NCBI RefSeq assembly: GCF_026914265.1
Contig: NC_069124.1
Coordinates: forward strand, 56,573,589-56,637,588
Direction: 5' to 3'
Length of the DNA: 64,000 bases
DNA from: Mya arenaria
Taxonomy: Eukaryota > Mollusca > Bivalvia > Myida > Myidae
The position numbers were made by a program, and so were the translations under genes. Below the pieces are notes generated by a model that did not search any database, had not been told where the DNA came from, and saw only the letters and a list, made by a program, of their open reading frames with translations. This document shows, piece by piece, positions 12,769 to 24,991 of this stretch (its first letter is position 1; each line of letters begins with the position of its first letter).

Positions 12769-14183
12769 TTTAAAGAGTAAGAGAAATATAACTCCAAAAA
12801 AGATTATTATTAAAAGGCAATATCAATAAAAAAAATTAAAATGACATTTCAATAATCAGTAATTTCCCGAAGCGTCATAAAGTTTGGGGTACAAGTTATG
12901 TTGCTTAGACAGTTACAAATATATTACAGATTGTATCTTATATCCTTATTTTTGAAAATATTGTATTCACTTCTGAAACCACTTGTCACTTCAATTAGTT
13001 CTAAATATCAAACAAAACCGAACTATCCGCAAGTAATGCCCAATTCAGTTTCGACTACGAGCAAGAGCAAATACTGTCGCTCCGATAGCGAGTGCCTGTC
13101 TGCGAGCCTGTCTGCCTATCGAGGAAGTGACATTTTCTACCAAATTACTGACAAGGTACTAGGCTACAAACACAAGTGTTACTACCCAGTGTTACATTAG
13201 ATACTGTTCACTTGAGTAAGTCTGCCAATTTTCGAGAAAATGCCATATGGCTGTATGGTCGTTACCGCTAGGAAGAATGAACGCCTCTTCTAGTATATTG
13301 AACAGTAAGAATGACAGTAAATATATGTGAGGAATGCTGTTACAAGACAGACCAGTGTTTCTTGTTTATGTGAATATTTAAATCCTATTAAATCCACCTG
13401 AAGTTTATAAGATGTTTCAAAGATAACCTGTGCTTTTGGAATGCTTGTTCATTGTTGTTAGTCATTTATACAATTAGAATTCAATGTCAAACAACATAAA
13501 CATTTAAGCACTAAAGATAGTAGAATTTATAATTAAAGGAATGCCAAGCCCATATTTATAGTACACATCCCAGTGCTTTAGTAAACTTCTTTTATGCACT
13601 GAAAGCTTTTGTATAACGGCTACATTATAAGCGGCATCTATTTCGAGTATGCTGCTTAATATTTCAATTTCCTAAAAGGCATTGAAGATACCACTTTGAA
13701 GTTTTCCCCACTTATCAACTAAAGGTATCGACTGACCACCAAGCTTTATGTATATTGCATTTTAAAGTTTCCTAGTGCTTGTACCAGCCCCAAACCTCCA
13801 CCACTTTGCAGTAAATTAAGCAATTCAAGTAAAACATATTTTCTAATGTTGGCATTTTAGTATTACTAGTATACAAGTATAATATCTCAACAGTCCAATA
13901 CGAGTAACGCCCATTGAAATACATTGAAATATTATAATATATTATATGAGGTAAACCAGTTTTTACCATAACAAAAAATCATATATATGATAAAAAAACA
14001 TTGATTTGTCATAGAAAATTTACTAAAATAGTAATCATGATTAGCTATTAAAATTATAGTGTGTGAATACCACGTGATAAATTGCGTCATAAACGCTTGG
14101 TCGGAAGGCAATATTTTGCCTTGAATGAAGACATTAAACCAAGATAACTTCACTAATTCCTCACCATTTGAATGAATTATAGC
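12769..14183. other. Upstream region of the ion-channel gene
   Basis: This lies 5' of the channel's start codon on the minus strand and should contain its promoter and 5' UTR. No TATA box or other promoter element could be pinned down in the AT-rich sequence. A 100-codon plus-strand frame at 12898-13200 shows no family features and is not called. Confidence 0.4.
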
Positions 14184-14410
14184 GCAGTCTACGCCGCTTA
14201 CGGAGCATCATCTACCGTTTTTACCAGAGTTTGATAGAGAGTTTAGTTTCTTAAAACACTTCGACAAACCTTTTCATAATACGGCCGTCTGACGGAGCAC
14301 TGTCAAAACATTTTTGGAAACAGGTTTGTCGAAGTGTTTGATGAAACTAATCACCTTATCAAACTCCGGTAATAAAACGAAGACGGGGCTCTTAAAGCGA
14401 TATAGACTGC
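14184..14410. mobile_element. Fold-back (MITE-like) element
   Basis: Two arms face each other. The left arm contains AGAGTTTGATAGAGAG and AACACTTCGACAAACC. The right arm carries their imperfect reverse complements (GGTTTGTCGAAGTGTTTGAT, ATCAAACTCCGG). Outer ends are GCAGTCT and AGACTGC. Nearly the whole 227 bp can fold on itself. No target duplication is evident and no coding sequence is present. Confidence 0.65.
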
Positions 14411-14850
14411 CCTTTGTTTCACTTAAAATGGTGCAGTAAAAGAAAAGTTATCTTTGATTTAAATTTTCTTTTTAGGCAAAATGTTTCCTTCCGACGTAGC
14501 ATAAATGACGTAATTAAGCACGTGGTATATACACACTGTAATATGTATCTTTAAAATCATAAAAAAACATTTGCAAAACAACAATCATACTACATAGTAA
14601 TAACTAGACGCTTCAACAGGAGTCATTGTATGGCAGTCAAATGAATCATTTTTAGCAAACTTGCATGGCAAGTGGCGGTGTCAAGGGCCATTCGTACTAT
14701 CGTCGTAAAATTATCGGGGTCATTCGGTCGACGATTGGTCCTCGATATACAAATTTGTTTTTTGTTTGTTTTTTTATCCCCGAATCTTCATCTATGTTTT
14801 CTGCTTCTTTTGTACATAAAAGTAAGGACCGGTCACATTTCAACCGTATC

Positions 14851-14923
14851 GGTTCCGTAGTGTAGTGGTTATCACGCTCGCTTCACACGCGAGAGGACCT
14901 GGGTTCCAGCCCCAGCGGAACCA
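14851..14923 (+). tRNA. tRNA-Val (CAC)-like gene, isolated, possibly inactive
   Basis: This 73-nt cloverleaf has acceptor GGTTCCG/CGGAACC, anticodon stem CTCGC/GCGAG and anticodon CAC. It matches the tRNA-Val genes at 58741 and 59798 except in the variable loop and T loop. The T loop reads TTCCAGC instead of TTCGAGC, putting a C in a position that is normally a purine and lies inside the internal B-box promoter. It could be a decayed copy. Confidence 0.75.
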
Positions 14924-15464
14924 TTTTTGTTTCCTATTTTACTCAATTCCTTGTTATAGTTAACTTTTAGGGTGTTACAATTGTCCCGAGAAAACATTTT
15001 TTTTTGTCACCAAAAGTTAAGTTTACATTTGCAAATTAATGTCTATAATGTATAACACAATTGAAAGCTTACAAAAGTAGGGGCCCTGATATGAATGTAA
15101 ATGCATTTTGCATTCATGGGAAATCCATATTGTTGCCACATCTTCTTTCATTGTTTAATAAGCTTTTTTGAAATACGATATTTTCCGCAGGAGGGTCGCG
15201 TTATACCATTGCATAAAAAGGTAAATTATCAATGACGAGAATTACTTCGTAGAAATCACATTGCTGAGTATTATTGGTAAATTATTTCTTAGAGTATTAA
15301 ACAATATATAGACTGATTGGGAAGAAACATATTATGTATATATATAGAAGCATAGACGAAATCCATATCACATATTGGTACTAATGATAATAGGTACTGC
15401 ATGTTATTGCCACTCTTATGTTGAATTAAAGCAAACGCTTATACTGCGCGTTTAATAGATACTA
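14924..15464. other. Non-coding AT-rich sequence
   Basis: No gene or repeat with definable ends was seen in this stretch between the tRNA-like gene and the LINE remnant. Confidence 0.4.
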
Positions 15465-15890
15465 CAAAAACCTTTGATAATATATGTAAAGTGAGAGACA
15501 ATCTATGGTATCAATTTATAAAGCTTGGAATTAGACGTAATATGTCGAATAAATTTAAATCTATGTACGATTCGGTCAAATCAAAAGTGAAACATAATAA
15601 TGCATTAGGCGATGATTTGAATTGTACTCTTCGAGTAAAGCAAGGATAAAGTATGTCGCCTTTCCTTTTCTCGACGTTTATGAATGACATTAAAGTTTTG
15701 GTACATAAATGTTTAGATTGGATTGATGGCAGTATGTTTAAAATATTTATTATTTTATGTGCAGATGCTATTGTTACATTTGCAAACTCATCAAATGAGC
15801 TGTAGTTAAGTTTAAATGCTCTGCTTGAATATTGCATTAAATATAATTAAGTTGTAAATACAAATAAAACAAAGAAATATGATTGCCAAG
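15465..15890 (+). pseudogene. LINE reverse transcriptase fragment, decayed
   Basis: Plus-strand translation shows a typical non-LTR RT run in order: KTFDNICKVRDNLWYQFIKL (palm entry), GIRRNMSNKFKSMYDSVKS, LRVKQG then SPFLFSTFMNDI (the QG-SPFLF-ND block), a degraded catalytic box where YADD is expected (LCADA), and EYCIKYN near NTNKTK. At least two in-frame stops interrupt it, one right after KQG. No 5' part or ends are visible, so it is a truncated, inactive LINE copy. The clade was not determined. Confidence 0.75.
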
Positions 15891-16383
15891 TATTAGACTT
15901 CAGCCAAACCTTAAAATATTGAATGTGACATCAATCAATCAATTAAATTTTATTTCCTCCTAAATTGAAGATATGCAAATATATTTACAACTTACAAAGT
16001 ACTCTAACATTGAGAAATATAGACCAAGTTAACACAATAAACAACATGGATCAATGACCTTCTTGGAATTAAATGTTTTGTTCTGTTCTATATCACTTTG
16101 CCATTCGCAATTACAAATTCAATCTTCGCCCGGCGTAGAATATTTTAGAGTGTAAATGTTTGCGGGCTCTCTTAGGCTAAATTATGGTCTGACATTGTCA
16201 GGAAAACTTGCGTGAAGAGTCATTTATGATCAGTGGATGCGGTATTTAATCGAAAATAACACATATAACGATATATAGTTACGAAAGTAAATAATACTTG
16301 CATTCCTTTTTATCACGATGCTGGTTTGCCAACACTGACGGAAAACGTGACGTCAATGTCCTCGCAGATAAAGCCTGTTTATC
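15891..16383. other. Non-coding sequence with a short (CAAT)n tract
   Basis: A CAATCAATCAAT tract near 15931 may be the tail of a neighbouring retroposon. Otherwise nothing is seen. Confidence 0.35.
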
Positions 16384-16449
16384 GGAGATGTGGCTCATTG
16401 GAAGAACGTTCGCTCCAAATTTGAAAGGCCCCCGGTTCGATATTGTCCA
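16384..16449 (+). pseudogene. Degenerate tRNA-Ala-like sequence
   Basis: It begins GGAGATGTGGCTCATTGG, and AACGTTCGCTCC...TTTGAAAGGCCCC and GGTTCGAT follow. This parallels the tRNA-Ala(TGC) genes near 58-59 kb. It is six bases short, the anticodon is lost and the acceptor end pairs poorly. It is either a tRNA pseudogene or the head of an unrecognised SINE. Confidence 0.5.
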
Positions 16450-16521
16450 GGCATATCCATATATCTTATCTGATTATATTAGCTTGTGTTTAAGATTAAT
16501 TTAAGTAAGTTTTATATTTTA

Positions 16522-16921
16522 ACCGTCTCCGTGGCCTAGTGGTTAAGCGTCCGCCTACGGAGCGGGAGTGAGTTCGATCCCTAGCCGCGTCATACGTAAA
16601 GACGTTAAAAGTTGGTACAAGTAGCTCATTTGCGCTCGGCATTGTAAAGGTAGTGCTTGGAAAAGTGGTGTACTCAGTACTGGTTTAACCCAGGAAAGTT
16701 GTACCCCGTGTATAGGTGCTTTACACCGAGCACGTAAAAGAACCAAGGGGTCTCTTCGAAAAAGGAGCTAGCGGATCGCACTCGGACTTCCTTGCATCCC
16801 ACCACTGTCTCTTCAGCGTGCTGTCCCTTCAGCAAAAACAAAGGATCCCGTTGAAAATAAGTGCTTGCACTTTCACGGGTTACCCTTGACCGCAAGGTTT
16901 AAAGAAATATATACATACATA
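16522..16921 (+). mobile_element. tRNA-Arg-derived SINE, copy 2
   Basis: It is collinear with the SINE at 1416: the same tRNA-Arg-like head (CCGTCTCCGTGGCCTAGTGG), the same body and an ATACATACAT tail. Small deletions occur, including bases just before the B box and near 16630. No clear target duplication was found. Confidence 0.85.
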
Positions 16922-17021
16922 CTCCCGCTTGTATGCTTTTTCATAATCAGATTTACGAGAACCTTAATTTGCGTCCTCCCCATATATTGTGTTGAGGTCG
17001 TTAAGTACAAGAAATCAATCT

Positions 17022-17985
17022 TAGGCCTAAAAAAATAAATTGTGTGGTTCGGATCACCCGACCCTAGCTGTAAAATATCGCCGACCCTACTGTTATTTTT
17101 TTGGTGCGACTTGCGAAAAAAACACTCCAGAACGTCGGGAGTTTAAGCTCATAACACCCAAGATTAGTTTCGAAGATGTAGAGATAATGTTTTTGTTCTA
17201 GCCGGGATCTGTATCTGTGATTGACATCTCAACATCCGACAAGGGGCCATGGACCCGTTTGTATGAAGAACAGCTGTACGATATTCCTGTCGTACAATTT
17301 ATCAAGAAATTCTCCGACTTTTCGCTCTTCAGAGTAAGGTGTATACAATGGAACAAAATGTCTCTTGGATAATAGTACAAGTTTTCCCACTCATAAGATT
17401 GAATGCCGGTCTAATTTTAATATACTCCAACCACCACTGCAGGACAAGCCATGACCCTTTTCACCTGTCATGTTGTCAGATGCAATCATAAAAAATAGTT
17501 TAAATAAAATAGCAGCAGGGCAAACATACTACTAGTATAGAAAGGAAATATAAAATACTGGGAGTTCTGACATAGGCTGGTGCCTGACAAAATGAGACTT
17601 TCTTTTAAACTGGGACTGAAACCTGGGTCTGTTGCCATTTGTACAGTTTATAAATTATACTTACTTTACTTCTTGGAAAAAGGCAGAGAAATGTTTTTGA
17701 GATGCTGAAGCAGGTCAGTATTGTCACATTTAATTATCAATATGTTTTGCTTTCGGAAGGTGTGTGACGAATGGCAACAAAACTAGCAATGACACACCAC
17801 CTAACTGCAGCGATGCTCAGCAATGTCCTTATATAACTAAAATTATGTTGAAAAGGGACAAAAACAAAGCAAACAAACCTGTACCAAACTAAAAACAAAA
17901 CAAAAAAAGAACAAAATAAAAAACCTATCCTACCTATTCTTGGGGACCATATTACCCGAACCACACAATTTATTTTTTAGGCCTT
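17022..17985. mobile_element. DNA-transposon-like element with ~33-bp terminal inverted repeats
   Basis: The left end AGGCCTAAAAAAATAAATTG continues to TGTGGTTCGG. It reappears in reverse complement at 17955-17984 (CCGAACCACACAATTTATTT then TTAGGCC). The 960-bp interior has no recognisable transposase. A 3-bp TCT flank on both sides may be a target duplication but is too short to rely on. Confidence 0.7.
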
Positions 17986-18483
17986 ATCTTGAATGCCAAT
18001 TGTTCAATTGGCTATAGATTCTATAAATTTATTTAGTGGATGTCTGACAGTTTTACCGAAGCTACCAACCAGACAAAATTTCGGTTTCATTTTCAAGTAT
18101 TCAGTTATAAGTAAAAAGGGAATAGGTTCCCATTGGAGATAAGTGGAATATAAATAGAAATTGCATTCATGCAATATGCGGATGGGTTGATAAAATAACG
18201 CTATTCACTGCAAAACTTCTGTAAACGGCTCTCTACAGTGACGTCACGAAAAGTAGTTCGTATGAATATTCAAAAGTGTATTTCCAACTTCTTCCTCTGG
18301 ACGCTCGGTGACATGGGTGGTTTAATTCGATCGGAATACAGTTTATAAGGACAAATGCGCAAAAGGGAATTGTTAATATCATTATTGCAATGATACCCAG
18401 CAGTCATTTATGTTGCTGCCTTTAGGCATCACCTAACAATAACGGCTAACAGTAAACTTGGTACATACTTATAGGTAAAATAT
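17986..18483. other. Non-coding sequence
   Basis: No gene, RNA or bounded repeat is recognised. Confidence 0.35.
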
Positions 18484-18795
18484 CGGTTGATGCAAAATAC
18501 AATTTAAATGCATTATCATGTTTTATTCATGTTTTACTTATTTTACTAAAATGGTTAAAAAACAAAACAAAATAGAATAAATGCATATGATTTAGGTACA
18601 GATAAAAAGATATTAGCGATGTTTTGGCGTTTTTTAACTGGGAAATTTGTGGCCACGTAGCTATTGATTAAAAATGTATAAAAACTAATATTTTTTATCT
18701 TTACCTAAATCATATGGGTTGTTTTGTTCGGTTTTATCAATAATTTTATTATTAATATATATTGAAAATAAATATTATTTTTTGGCATCAACCTG
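18484..18795. mobile_element. Fold-back (MITE-like) element
   Basis: The outer ends CGGTTGATGC and GCATCAACCTG are inverted, and internal arms CATATGATTTAGGTA and TACCTAAATCATATG are inverted as well. Sequence between them pairs loosely. At about 310 bp without coding capacity, it fits a fold-back MITE. Confidence 0.6.
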
Positions 18796-20790
18796 CCGTA
18801 ATTTCAGGGCGAGTACTTATGTCAATTGAAAAAAGAATAATAATTCCAATAAAACAAAAGTATGTATTGAAAAATACATATTACCATTTATGTGTATGTG
18901 TTGCGTGCGGTATCTGTTAGAGGAACTATATGCCACTTTGGCGCTCAGTCAGTATTTGTTTTTGTTTGGTTGTCGTTCAGTACAGCTGTTTTTCTTGAGT
19001 GTGTGGAGCGGTCTTCAGTATATGTAGATTTTCCGTAAGTGGTATTCGGTGCATATTACCTAGTTATACGATTATATTGGCTCGGCATATGTTTTAATTC
19101 ATCGGAAATTCTTGCGCGTGTTACGTGCACTTATGATTTGGTATGTTCACAGCATGATAGACACACCAATACCAGACGATTAGTACGTCTTCTCCAAACG
19201 CTGTGTATCATTACATACGCTAAAGTGATTCAATGGATGTAACGTTACTGATTTACAACGAAATATAACTACCGCAGGTATTCTTTACCGTTAAGATATT
19301 AGTTAACAAGTTTGTCAAAACCTTCAAGACAATTGATTCCCTGTAAATGAAGAGGCGACTCATTGTCTTCTTTTTTAAGGTAAATAATAAACAATATGAA
19401 AAATATGCTGAAATGGCATTAATTCATTCAATACATGTGATGTTAATTTTTGTCTATTAATTGCATGTCTATGTGCTATCAAATCCCTGGTTTATAACAA
19501 GTATTTTTGTTTATTAGAATAAGTTATTCGACTAATTCCTATTTTTTTTTATTCATTTCAAATATTCGTATCTTTATTCTCTCATGAATATTCAAATGAT
19601 CATGACGAACATGTTCTACAGCAAAAGTATTAATATCCCACCAAAGATGTCGGTGATTTGTTCCTATGAACTATGGGGACGTTTCCTTGGCCACCTATAA
19701 ATTCAAGCTAGTTAGACTCGGACCCAACAGTTATTAGTAGCTTGCTTCTCAATCGAGCTTAGCTATATCTGCATAACTAATCAATTAATATAAATTTCAA
19801 TGTAGGTTTAAAACTGCAAAACTAACTATTACTGTTAGGAATCAAAGCGCTTAAGGCGTTGAAAGGCTTTCGGTCTGCTACGTTTTGTGAGTAAATTAAT
19901 TATTTTTTGTAAGCTACTTAATATGCAGAACACCGTTTCGTAGCTATAAGAGCAGATTGGTGACTTTGTTATTAATATGTAAATTTTAATTAGGTCGTTG
20001 AACACCGCATTTGTTACAGCGCTGGGTTTACACGTGTAAATTCGTCAAATGTTTTAAATGCCATGTCTATCTGTCCATGGTAGATTACAAATTACGGTTA
20101 TAAAAGACAACAGTTATAACGGCATACAGCCTAGAAATCAACATTCATCGAGTCCGCCTTCACAGTGAAATTTTAATAATACACACAAGAGACAGTAAGA
20201 AACAATAGCTAAATACGTAAGAAAACACACACTTCAAAGAAAGGTCTCTGCTCCTATAGGATGACTGCCAATTATTCAATATTAACTTGATAATTTTTAT
20301 GAATATCCGTTTAACTTTAAAAAAAATATTTATTACGTTTAGCGCCGATACAAATTGCAATCGGAATAAATTTGACTTAAGAAAAGCATTGGTAAAGTAG
20401 AACCATATGTTACATTCGGAATTATAAGTATTCTATAAAGAAACCACCACTTAACCCAGGTCATAACATTAAAATGGGTATTGTCGGCTTTATCATAATT
20501 GTAAATTTGTAAAACAAGCCATGATAATACGTTAAGATATTAAATTCAATGTATAAATAGAATAATAATTAAGAAAGTTAGAAAATAGAAAATAGACAAA
20601 CATATTTCTCCGACGCTTGACCCATGTCTTCTAGGTTTGCAGTAAGGCACCTTATACTTCTGTTATTCTAAATATAACAAATGAACTCGTAAAAGCCGAC
20701 TATACCCCTTTAAAAGAAAACGACACCTGCAAGAATCCTATTATTTCACAAAAGTTTTAAAAGTAAGCGCTGAGACTTTACTACACAGGC
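18796..20790. other. Non-coding AT-rich sequence
   Basis: No supported gene or repeat. The short open frames at 19039-19242 and 20160-20360 have no recognisable features. Confidence 0.35.
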
Positions 20791-21242
20791 GCTATAAAGG
20801 ATAAGTTTTAGGAGTAGTCGATACTTTCACGATAGCGATGTTGTTAAGGAGTACGCGAAGATGAGCTCATCTTCTCTCGATCTCTCTTTCTCTCACATGT
20901 CTTTCTCTACAACTTCTACTGTATCATGTTTTTTCCGCTTAAACAATATTACTCTTAGTGTTGTTGTTGTTTTGCTTATGAAACACCTTTGCTTGGTATA
21001 GAATGTGACGTTTCGGGAGAGGGCTGTAACTGATCTTGGCATAACTCGTGGCCCAATACCTTTGCATGCTTGTTTTTATCACGTCGGTCTAAATATTGTG
21101 TTGAAATTTGTATTCTAATTGTAATTGTCAAATGTGTTCTCATGCAACAAAATATTATTTAATCAAGGAGTACCCACTTCACACAAATGCGATGCTGTAG
21201 AAATAGGCGAAAACTGCACAAAGGCGATAGGCGATTACTTCA
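20791..21242. repeat. Diverged left margin of the 37-bp satellite
   Basis: Scattered degenerate monomers such as TTAGGAGTAGTCGATACTTT (about 20809) and GGCGATAGGCGATTACTTC (about 21224) appear, separated by unrelated sequence and a CT-rich tract. They become regular only from about 21243. Confidence 0.6.
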
Positions 21243-24200
21243 TCATGGCGATACCGTTTAGGAGTAGTCGATAACTCATTTAAAGCGATGATACTTAGGA
21301 GTAGGTGATAACTCGTTAAGAGCGATGATATTCAGGAGTAGGTGATAACCCTTTAAGAGCGATGATATTTAGGAGTAGTCGATAACTCGTTAAGAGCGAT
21401 TATATTTAAGAGTAGTCGATAACTCTTTAAGAGCGATGATATTTAGAAGTAGGTGATAACTCGTTAAGAGCGATGATATTTAGGATTAGGTGATAACTCG
21501 TTAAGAGCGATGATATTTAGGAGTAGGCGATAACTCATTAAGAGCGATGATATTTAGGAGTAGGTGGCAACTCGTTAAAAGCGATGATATTTAGGAGTAG
21601 TCGATAACTCGTTAAGAGCGATGATATTAAGGAGTAGGTGATAACTCGTTAAGAGCGATGATATTTAGGAGTAGGTGATAGCTCTTTAAGAGCGATGATA
21701 TTTAGGAGTAGTCGATAACTCGTTAAGAGCGATTATATTTAAGAGTAGTCGATAACTCTTTAAGAGCGATGATATTTAGGAGTAGGTGATAACTCGTTAA
21801 GAGCAATGATATTTAGGATTAGGTGATAACTCGTTAAGAGCGATGATATTTAGGAGTAGGCGATAACTCATTAAGAGCGATGATATTTAGGAGTAGGTGG
21901 TAACTCGTTAAGAGCGATGATATTTAGGAGTAGTCGATAACTCGTTAAGAGCGATTATATTTAGGAGTAGGCGATAACTCATTAAGAGCGATGATATTTA
22001 GGAGTAGTCGATAACTCGTTAAGAGCGATTATATTTAGGAGTAGTCGATAACTCGTTAAGAGCGATGATATTTAGGAGTAGTCGAGAGCAGGTGATAACT
22101 CGTTAAGAGCGATGATATTTAGAAGTAGGTGATAACTCGTTAAGAGCGATGATATTTAGGAGTAGTCGATAACTCGTTAAGAGCGATGATATTTAGGAGT
22201 AGTCGATAACTCGTTAAGAGCGATGATATTTAGGAGTAGGTGGTAACTCGTTAAGAGCGATGATATTAAGGAGTAGGTGGTAACTCGTTAAGAGCGATGA
22301 TATTTAGGAGTAGTCGATAACTCGTTAAGAGCGATGATATTAAGGAGTAGGTGATAACTCGTTAAGAGCGACGATATTTAGGAGTAGGTGATAACTCTTT
22401 AAGAGCGACGATATTTAGAAGTAGGTGATAACTCGTTAAGAGCGATGATATTTAGAAGTAGGTGATAACTCGTTAAGAGCGATGATATTTAGAAGTAGGT
22501 GATAACTCGTGAAGAGCGATGATATTTAGAAGTAGGTGATAACTCGTTAAAAGCGATGATATTTAGGAGTAGGTGGTAACTCGTTAAGAACGATGATATT
22601 TAGGAGTAGTCGATAACTCGTTAAGAGCGATGATATTTAGGAGTAGGTGATAACTCGTTAAGAGCGATGATATTTAGGAGTAGGTGATAACTCGTTAAGA
22701 GCGATGATATTTAGGAGTAGGTGATAACTCTTTAAGAGCGATGATATTTAGGAGTAGGTGGTAACTCGTTAAAAGCGATAATATTTAAGAGTAGTCGATA
22801 ACTCTTTAAGAGCGATGATATTTAGGAGTAGGTGGTAACTCGTTAAGAGCGATGATATTTAGAAGTAGGTGATAACTCGTTAAGAGCGATGATATTTAGA
22901 AGTAGGTGATAACTCGTTAAGAGCGATGATATTTAGAAGTAGGTGATAACTCGTTAAGAGCGATGATATTTAGGAGTAGGCGATAACTCGTTAAGAGCGA
23001 TGATATTAAGGAGTAGTCGATAACTCGTGAAGAGCGATGATATTTAGAAGTAGGTGATAACTCGTTAAGAGCGATGATATTTAGAAGTAGGTGATAACTC
23101 GTGAAGAGCGATGATATTTAGAAGTAGGTGATAACTCGTTAAGAGCGATGATATTTAGAAGTAGTTGATAACTCGTGAAGAGCGATGATATTTAGAAATA
23201 GGTGATAACTCGTGAAGAGCGATGATATTTAGAAGTAGGTGATAACTCGTGAAGAGCGATGATATTTAGAAGTAGGTGATAACTCGTGAAGAGCGATGAT
23301 ATTTAGAAGTAGGTGATAACTCGTTAAGAGCGATGATATTTAGAAGTAGGTGATAACTCGTGAAGAGCGATGATATTTAGAAGTAGGTGATAACTCGTTA
23401 AGAGCGATGATATTTAGAAGTAGGTGATAACTCGTTAAGAGCGATGATATTTAGAAGTAGGTGATAACTCATGAAGAGCGATGATATTTAGAAGTAGGTG
23501 ATAGCTCGTGAAGAGCGATGATATTTAGAAGTAGGTGATAACTCGTTAAGAGCGATGATATTTAGAAGTAGGCGATAACTCATTAAGAGCGATGATATTT
23601 AGAAGTAGGTGATAACTCGTTAAGAGCGATGATATTTAGGAGTAGGCGATAACTCATTAAGAGCGATGATATTTAGGAGTAGGCGATAACTCGTTAAGAG
23701 CGATGATATTTAGAAGTAGGTGATAACTCATTAAGAGCGATGATATTTAAGAGTAGGCGATAACTCATTAAGAGCGATGATATTTAGAAGTAGGTGATAA
23801 CTCGTGAAGAGCGATGATATTTAGAAGTAGGTGATAACTCGTTAAGAGCGATGATATTTAGGAGTAGGTGATAACTCGTTAAGAGCGATGATATTTAGAA
23901 GTAGGTGATAACTCGTGAAGAGCGATGATATTTAGAAGTAGGTGATAACTCGTTAAGAGCGATGATATTTAGAAGTAGGTGATAACTCGTGAAGAGCGAT
24001 GATATTTAGAAGTAGGTAATAACTCGTGAAGAGCGATGATATTTAGAAGTAGGTGATAACTCGTGAAGAGCGATGATATTTAGAAATAGGTGATAACTTA
24101 TTAAGAGCGATGATATTTAGAAGTAGGTGATAACTCGTGAAGAGCGATGATATTTAGAAGAAGGTGATAACTCATTAAGAGCGATGATATTTAGAAGTAG

Positions 24201-24890
24201 GTGATAACTCGTTAAGAGCGATGATATTTAGAAATAGGTGATAACTTATTAAGAGCGATGATATTTAGAAGTAGGTGATAACTCATTAAGAGCGATGATA
24301 TTTAGAAATAGGTGATAACTTATTAAGAGCGATGATATTTAGAAGTAGGCGATAACTCATTAAGAGCGATGATATTTAGAAGTAGGTGATAACTCGTTAA
24401 GAGCGATGATATTTAGGAGTAGGTGATAACTCGTGAAGAGCGATGATATTTAGGAGTAGGTGATAACTCGTGAAGAGCGATGATATTTAGAAATAGGTGA
24501 TAACTTATTAAGAGCGATGATATTTAGAAGTAGGCGATAACTCGTTAAGAGCGATGATATTTAGAAGTAGGTGATAACTCGTTAAGAGCGATGATATTTA
24601 GAAGTAGGCGATAACTCGTGAAGAGCGATGATATTTAGAAGTAGTTGATAACTCGTTAAGAGCGATGATATTTAGAAGTAGGTGATAACTCGTTAAGAGC
24701 GATGATATTTAGAAGTAGGTGATAACTCGTGAAGAGCGATGATATTTAGAAGTAGTTGATAACTCGTTAAGAGCGATGATATTTAGAAGTAGGTGATAAC
24801 TCGTTAAGAGCGATGATATTTAGAAGTAGGTGATAACTCGTGAAGAGCGATGATATTTAGAAATAGGTGATAACTTAAAAAATATGATAA
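21243..24890. repeat. 37-bp satellite array, about 98 copies
   Basis: The monomer of 37 bp is built of GGAGTAGGTGATAACTCGTT followed by AAGAGCGATGATATTTA. Variants alternate GGAG/GAAG, GGTGATAAC/GTCGATAAC/GGCGATAAC and CGTTAAG/CGTGAAG/CATTAAG. The left half is dominated by the GGAGTAG form, the right half (from about 22.86 kb) by GAAGTAGG with frequent GTGAAG. This zoning suggests local spread of variants. No open frame persists, since 37 is not a multiple of 3. It lies just beyond the 3' end of the lectin gene. Confidence 0.95.
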
Positions 24891-24991
24891 TGTTTAGGAA
24901 CAGTCGATACTTTCCAATGACGATGCTGTTCAGGAGAAGCGATAACCGCACACATCCGACAAAGTTTATGATTAGCCAATAAATTTCATAA

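Noticed and set aside
12898-13200. 100-codon plus-strand frame
   Set aside because: It has no recognisable domain, no coding context and a composition typical of AT-rich non-coding DNA.
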